Origin: Vibrio sp. 99-70-13A1
Lineage (GTDB): Bacteria > Pseudomonadota > Gammaproteobacteria > Enterobacterales > Vibrionaceae
Assembly (NCBI RefSeq): GCF_013114625.1
Contig: NZ_VTXD01000033.1
Coordinates: forward strand, 1-55,381
DNA length: 55,381 nt
Direction of reading: 5' to 3'
The position numbers were made by a program, and so were the translations under genes. Below the pieces are notes generated by a model. It saw nothing but the letters and a program-made list of their open reading frames with translations. It ran no database searches and had not been told where the DNA came from. Each line of letters starts with the position of its first letter. The stretch's first letter is position 1. Shown here in pieces: positions 51,811 to 55,381 of this stretch.

Positions 51811-53767
51811 GTAAATCAATCGCATCGTTGTAAGCATCAATAATACAGTTACGACCATTCTTCTTAGCTTGATAGAGAGCTTGGTCAAGAACTGAATACA
51901 GAACATTAAAGTCACTCAGTGCCTGCGAAGTTGAAAGATAAGAAAAACTCGCAGTGATACTCAGTGGCTTTTTGCTTTCTGAAAAGAACTCAGTAGATGA
52001 AACGGCATATTGTATTTCTTCAACACGTTCTCTTACATCACTTTCTTCGACATCAGTTAATAGAATGACAAACTCTTCGCCACCTAACCGTCCAAGCAAA
52101 TCATGTTGACCAATTCGGCTTCTAACTTGTTGGCTTATATTAACTAGCGCTTGATCGCCTGTTGGGTGACCGTAGTCGTCATTTATCGCTTTAAATTTAT
52201 CTAAGTCTAATAGAATTAAAACATGCTTTCTGTTCTTTGAATTCTGCTTAATACGTTTAATTTTTCGAATCGCAGCCGCTCTGTTCAAAGCACTTGTGAG
52301 TGAATCTAAAGATGATTTTTCTTTTACTCGCTTACTGGACCAAAATGAGAAGCTTGCAGCACACAAAAGAATGATAACAATAATGTTATACATGAGTTTT
52401 TGCTGGGTCATTTTGTCTATTTTCAGTTTATCTAGTTGAGTCTGGCTGAGTAGTAATGAGCTCTGCAGTTCTTTCTCATACTGGCTTCTGGTTAGCTCTA
52501 GTGCTTCAAGTGCTAAACGGTTATCAACATCTCGGTTTCTAAGCTGTATAGCTGAGTATTCTTTATAGAAATGAAAAGCATCTTTGTGTTCATTGCTTGC
52601 GAGTGATAAATCCGTAAGCTGTAGAAGGGAATCAGCTAGGTATTTATTTCTTTCAATTGTTTTTGATAGTTCAATTGCTAGATGAGCATAGTTAAATGAT
52701 TCATCAAAAAGCTCTTGTTGCTCAAATAAATCGCTTATTGCTAAGTAAGCTTCTATTCGGATTTTATTATTGTCTAGTTTTTCTGAGGTCGTGAGAGCTT
52801 CAACAAGATAACTATGGGCTAGGCTGTAATCTTCGGCCAAAATATGTGCTTTGCCTAAGCCTAAATTGATCAGAGCTTTACCGTAAGTAGATTCTGTTTT
52901 CTGAACCGCCTCATAAGCTTGTTCAAAATAAAAGACAGCTTGAGTTGATTGGTTCATGCTTATGTAAAGCTCCGCTAGGCTGTGTAAAACTTGTGTTTTC
53001 ATCAGGTTAGAGCTGTCTGATCTTAGTTCTAAAGCCGTTAACAGATATTTTTCAGATTTATCAAACTGCTCAATCTCTTTGAATAAGTTTCCTATGTCGT
53101 TATAAATTCCGGAAATATCTTGCCCTTTAGGGAAGTTATTAATCAACAACATGTAGCTATTTAACGCCGAATTGTAGTCACTTCTAAAGTATTGATTGTT
53201 GGCAATCACCCGGTAGCCTAGGGAGACCTGTAATACAGGGTCTGTTTCATCTTCAAAATAGGTTTGTAATGCAGAGCAATAATAATGAGCTTGATGATAT
53301 TTAGATTGCTCATTGAGAGAGCGGCATAAATTATACTTGATGATAGCTTTACCAACAGAGTCATTAGCTTTCTGCATATCTTCTAATACAGAAATGAACA
53401 ATGCTTGAGATTCTTTGTAGTGTCCCCGAGCATCTAATTTCAAGGCTTCGATAAAAGCTGCTTCTACTGCTTTATAGTTTTTATCATCGGAATTTCCGCC
53501 GTAGTATGGCTGCTCATGACTTGTCATAAATTGATAAAGCAAAGAGCTGATATACAGTTTCTCTCCAGATGAAGGTAATGAGGCATAACGGCTTTGTAAC
53601 ATGTTTAAAGACCGAAACTCTTCATGAACTGAGTTTGATAGATACAATATGTTCCAATTGGTATTAGGCGTACTGATTGAGCTATTAATCGGATTTGATG
53701 AGGTGTTAGTTGCGTAAGAAAAAAAGCTAACAATAGCGAGAAGGAAGAAAAAAGTACGATTCATCAA
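51749..53767 (-). CDS. TPR-containing membrane diguanylate cyclase (GGDEF)
   Basis: 672 residues. Signal peptide (about 1-20), then a periplasmic region of several tetratricopeptide repeats (about 90-420, for example GIYNDIGNLFKEIEQFDKSEKYL), a membrane helix near 455-475 (NIIVIILLCAASFSFW) and a C-terminal GGDEF domain. The active site is GGEEF, so cyclic-di-GMP synthesis is likely. The inhibitory I-site RxxD reads GQHD, so product feedback may be lost. It may link a periplasmic signal to biofilm traits encoded nearby. The 3' end overlaps queC. Confidence 0.88.
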   Translation of the reverse strand: MMNRTFFFLLAIVSFFSYATNTSSNPINSSISTPNTNWNILYLSNSVHEEFRSLNMLQSRYASLPSSGEKLYISSLLYQFMTSHEQPYYGGNSDDKNYKAVEAAFIEALKLDARGHYKESQALFISVLEDMQKANDSVGKAIIKYNLCRSLNEQSKYHQAHYYCSALQTYFEDETDPVLQVSLGYRVIANNQYFRSDYNSALNSYMLLINNFPKGQDISGIYNDIGNLFKEIEQFDKSEKYLLTALELRSDSSNLMKTQVLHSLAELYISMNQSTQAVFYFEQAYEAVQKTESTYGKALINLGLGKAHILAEDYSLAHSYLVEALTTSEKLDNNKIRIEAYLAISDLFEQQELFDESFNYAHLAIELSKTIERNKYLADSLLQLTDLSLASNEHKDAFHFYKEYSAIQLRNRDVDNRLALEALELTRSQYEKELQSSLLLSQTQLDKLKIDKMTQQKLMYNIIVIILLCAASFSFWSSKRVKEKSSLDSLTSALNRAAAIRKIKRIKQNSKNRKHVLILLDLDKFKAINDDYGHPTGDQALVNISQQVRSRIGQHDLLGRLGGEEFVILLTDVEESDVRERVEEIQYAVSSTEFFSESKKPLSITASFSYLSTSQALSDFNVLYSVLDQALYQAKKNGRNCIIDAYNDAIDLPSSVFEQAQTSLQSDSQGNP

Positions 53768-53884
53768 GGAGTTTGCTTTGAAGGCTAAATTATAAAGAAT
53801 GACATTCTAAAGTTAATAATTTATCAATTCAATTTTATATGACTGTTTTAGACAAGAGTGTGAGAGAAGTCATTAGAGGATAAA

Positions 53885-53916
53885 GAAAAGGTCATGTGTT
53901 TCATACATGACCTTTC
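53885..53916 (-). terminator. Rho-independent terminator of the DUF2750 gene
   Basis: Perfect stem AAAGGTCATGT / ACATGACCTTT with a 7-base loop, followed on the minus strand by TTCTTTA. It begins 9 bp after the DUF2750 stop. Confidence 0.88.
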
Positions 53917-53924
53917 AAAAAAAC

Positions 53925-54275
53925 TTAGATATATAATTTAGCTAAATCTGAAGGCTCAAGTTCTTTGCCTTCTAAACTAGCATTCCAGTTTGTACCAACC
54001 AAAACACCATCTTCAGCTAGAGTCAGTAACCAGTCTTCAACAAAGATGTCTAATGGGATTTCAAGTACTTCAAAATCAGCCCATTCTTCAACGTTGTGAG
54101 TGACAGCGTCTTCTTTTGAAGACCAAAATGGCATTACTTCGCTTGTTTCGAATTCAGTTGAATCACAAGCAAGCCATCCTTCATCATTGCGAAGGCCCCA
54201 TACAAGTTGGTTCTTTTGTGTTTCAGCAACAAAAAGGTCTAGGTTTGCTTGAATATCAGCGGTTAGTTTGCTCAT
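53925..54275 (-). CDS. DUF2750 family protein
   Basis: 116-residue small acidic cytoplasmic protein. The pattern NQLVWGLRNDEGWLACDS, PFWSSKEDAV, IPLDIFVEDWLLTL and VGTNW fits DUF2750, a family without an assigned function known to me. It stands alone with its own terminator, between the GGDEF gene and an OmpA gene. No membrane segment or signal peptide. Confidence 0.8.
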   Translation of the reverse strand: MSKLTADIQANLDLFVAETQKNQLVWGLRNDEGWLACDSTEFETSEVMPFWSSKEDAVTHNVEEWADFEVLEIPLDIFVEDWLLTLAEDGVLVGTNWNASLEGKELEPSDLAKLYI

Positions 54276-54354
54276 TGATTAGTTCTCTATTTTGATAACG
54301 TGCAGAGAATAACATTATAGAAATCCGAGGTACACGTAATTAAAAACGTAGCCA

Positions 54355-54385
54355 TAAAAAAGACTAGCATTGGATGCTAGTCTTT
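54355..54385 (-). terminator. Rho-independent terminator of the OmpA/TolC operon
   Basis: AAAGACTAGCAT / ATGCTAGTCTTT with a 3-base loop, followed on the minus strand by TTTT. It lies 26 bp after the OmpA stop. Confidence 0.92.
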
Positions 54386-54411
54386 CATAAAGAAGTGGTA
54401 TGAGAAGGCAA

Positions 54412-55026
54412 TTATTTACTGATTGTTGTAAATATGTTCCATTCTTCTTTGATGTTCCCTTTGAACCCAACAACAGAAGCTACCACCTTGCGGTTCATTG
54501 CATGGCTGATTTTGTCTGTACCTTTATTATCTAGATCTTTGTCACCATGCCCCACGATTTCAATTCTAGAACTCATGACTCCATTACTGATTAATGCTCT
54601 TCTAACATTTGCAGCTCGGCTTTTAGAAAGCATTAAGTTGTGTTCTGCATTACCTGTTTTACTTGCGTAGCCTTGAAGTTCAATAGAAGTTGATGAATAT
54701 TGCTTCAAAAAGCCTGCCATTTCTCTAATTTGAGCTAAAAAGGCAGGGTTGATGTCTACTGAATTATTAGCAAATAAGATATGAAGCTGCATTTTTTCTG
54801 TTGTCTTCAAAAAAGTGCCACAGCCATCATTGTCGATTTCAGCTCGCGCTGGGGTGTCGGGACATAAATCTCGTTCATTAATTACCCCGTCATTATCTTC
54901 ATCTAAAAGATCATAATTTCTTTCAGCCATAGGAGTGGGTAAATAATCAAACTCATCATTCTCAGATGCGAATGTCCCCATTGACGCTAAAAGTGCAATT
55001 AATGGAAATATGATTCGTTTAGTCAT
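54412..55026 (-). CDS. OmpA-family protein with Ca-binding (TSP3-like) segment
   Basis: 204 residues. Signal peptide ending near TFASEN (about 21), then an acidic calcium-binding thrombospondin type 3-like segment YDLLDEDNDGVINERDLCPDTP, and a C-terminal OmpA peptidoglycan-binding domain (about 80-190) with VDINP and ELQGYASKTGNAEHN. The domain departs from the usual GHTD consensus (GYAS), so the cell-wall contact may differ. The gene lies 3 bp after a TolC-family gene. This TolC plus OmpA pair is common in type I secretion loci of giant adhesins in Vibrio and relatives. Confidence 0.83.
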   Translation of the reverse strand: MTKRIIFPLIALLASMGTFASENDEFDYLPTPMAERNYDLLDEDNDGVINERDLCPDTPARAEIDNDGCGTFLKTTEKMQLHILFANNSVDINPAFLAQIREMAGFLKQYSSTSIELQGYASKTGNAEHNLMLSKSRAANVRRALISNGVMSSRIEIVGHGDKDLDNKGTDKISHAMNRKVVASVVGFKGNIKEEWNIFTTISK

Positions 55027-55029
55027 AAA

Positions 55030-55381
55030 TTAATATTCAACCTTTTCATTCCACTGCGCTGGAGTCTCAACTTTGAGAGCTGTAAGTAAGTTGCCTGATG
55101 CATTCATTACACGATACTTGGCGTATTGTTCATCATATTTGGCGTCTAAATAACCTTTACGAGCTTCAAATAGTTCGTTTTCAGTGTTCAATAAATCCAA
55201 TAACGTACGTTTGCCAATACGATATTGTTTTTCATAAGAAATAACTGTTTCAGAAGCCGAATCTACATGGTCGGAAAGAAATTCTTTCTGTTGAACCGTA
55301 AGATCTAATGCATTCCAAGATAAACGAAGGCTTTCTTCGACACTTCTGAATGTTCGCTCTCTAAGATCTTTAGATTTATTC
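55030..55381 (-). CDS. TolC-family outer-membrane channel, 3' end only
   Basis: The C-terminal 116 residues are in this window; the gene continues past 55381. The frame reads through ERTFRSVEESLRLSWNALDL, SYEKQYRIGKRTLLDLLNTE and NELFEARKGYLDAKYDEQYA, the second OEP repeat of TolC/AggA-type agglutination channels. It ends 3 bp before the OmpA start (stop codon at 55030-55032). Likely the exit channel of a type I secretion system, with the ABC transporter, adaptor and adhesin expected outside the window. Confidence 0.85.
   Translation of the reverse strand, partial: NKSKDLRERTFRSVEESLRLSWNALDLTVQQKEFLSDHVDSASETVISYEKQYRIGKRTLLDLLNTENELFEARKGYLDAKYDEQYAKYRVMNASGNLLTALKVETPAQWNEKVEY

Overview
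This looks like chromosomal DNA from a marine gammaproteobacterium of the Vibrionaceae, most likely a Vibrio. The evidence is the moderately AT-rich composition, a complete Vibrio-type Tad pilus operon, and a polysaccharide block in the same gene order as Vibrio fischeri syp, with sigma-54 promoters at the same internal positions. Species assignment (perhaps near the Splendidus clade) is inference. No rRNA, tRNA, CRISPR array, integrase or insertion sequence was seen. The window is an ordered series of surface, transport and housekeeping modules and not an obvious mobile island.

Layout. (1) 1-11977, + strand: a complete Tad/Flp pilus operon (flp, tadV, rcpC, rcpA, rcpB, tadZ, tadA-G) ending in an OmpA-domain gene. 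(2) 12086-15830: a glutathione transferase-like gene, a large U32-family protein and a hotdog thioesterase. (3) 16270-24398: iron uptake, with a FhuCDB hydroxamate ABC importer, a YojI-type exporter broken by a one-base frameshift, and a FhuA-like TonB receptor under a strong Fur-box-like palindrome. (4) 24549-29777: an MsbA/LmrA-type exporter facing away from an arginine importer (artP-J-Q-M). (5) 29945-36789, - strand: a LysR regulator and a complete RND efflux set (lipoprotein adaptor, pump, outer-membrane lipoprotein). (6) 36838-49033, - strand: a syp-like exopolysaccharide block, sypI to sypR. (7) 49354-51810: a YidA-like phosphatase, queE and queC. (8) 51749-55381, - strand: a TPR-GGDEF diguanylate cyclase, a DUF2750 protein, an OmpA protein with Ca-binding repeats, and the 3' end of a TolC-family gene cut by the window edge.

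How the parts work together. The Tad pilus, the syp-type polysaccharide, the diguanylate cyclase and the OmpA/TolC pair (often part of large-adhesin type I secretion loci) all point to surface attachment and biofilm life. The siderophore importer and receptor carry candidate Fur boxes and should be induced in low iron. The syp block has three sigma-54-type promoters (before sypI, sypM and sypP) and two SypG-enhancer-like sites. However, sypA-H (regulators, Wza and Wzc homologues) are not next to it.

Less ordinary signals: four tandem C-x3-C units at 11-residue spacing in TadG; heptanucleotide tandem repeats upstream of fhuC and inside the RND pump gene; seven-residue repeats at both ends of the syp flippase; tandem repeats that carry the stop codon at the 3' ends of two genes; a seven-codon mini-ORF chained by ATGA overlaps between artQ and artM; and large palindromes at the receptor and efflux promoters. 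All calls rest on reading the sequence and remembered family knowledge. No database search was run.
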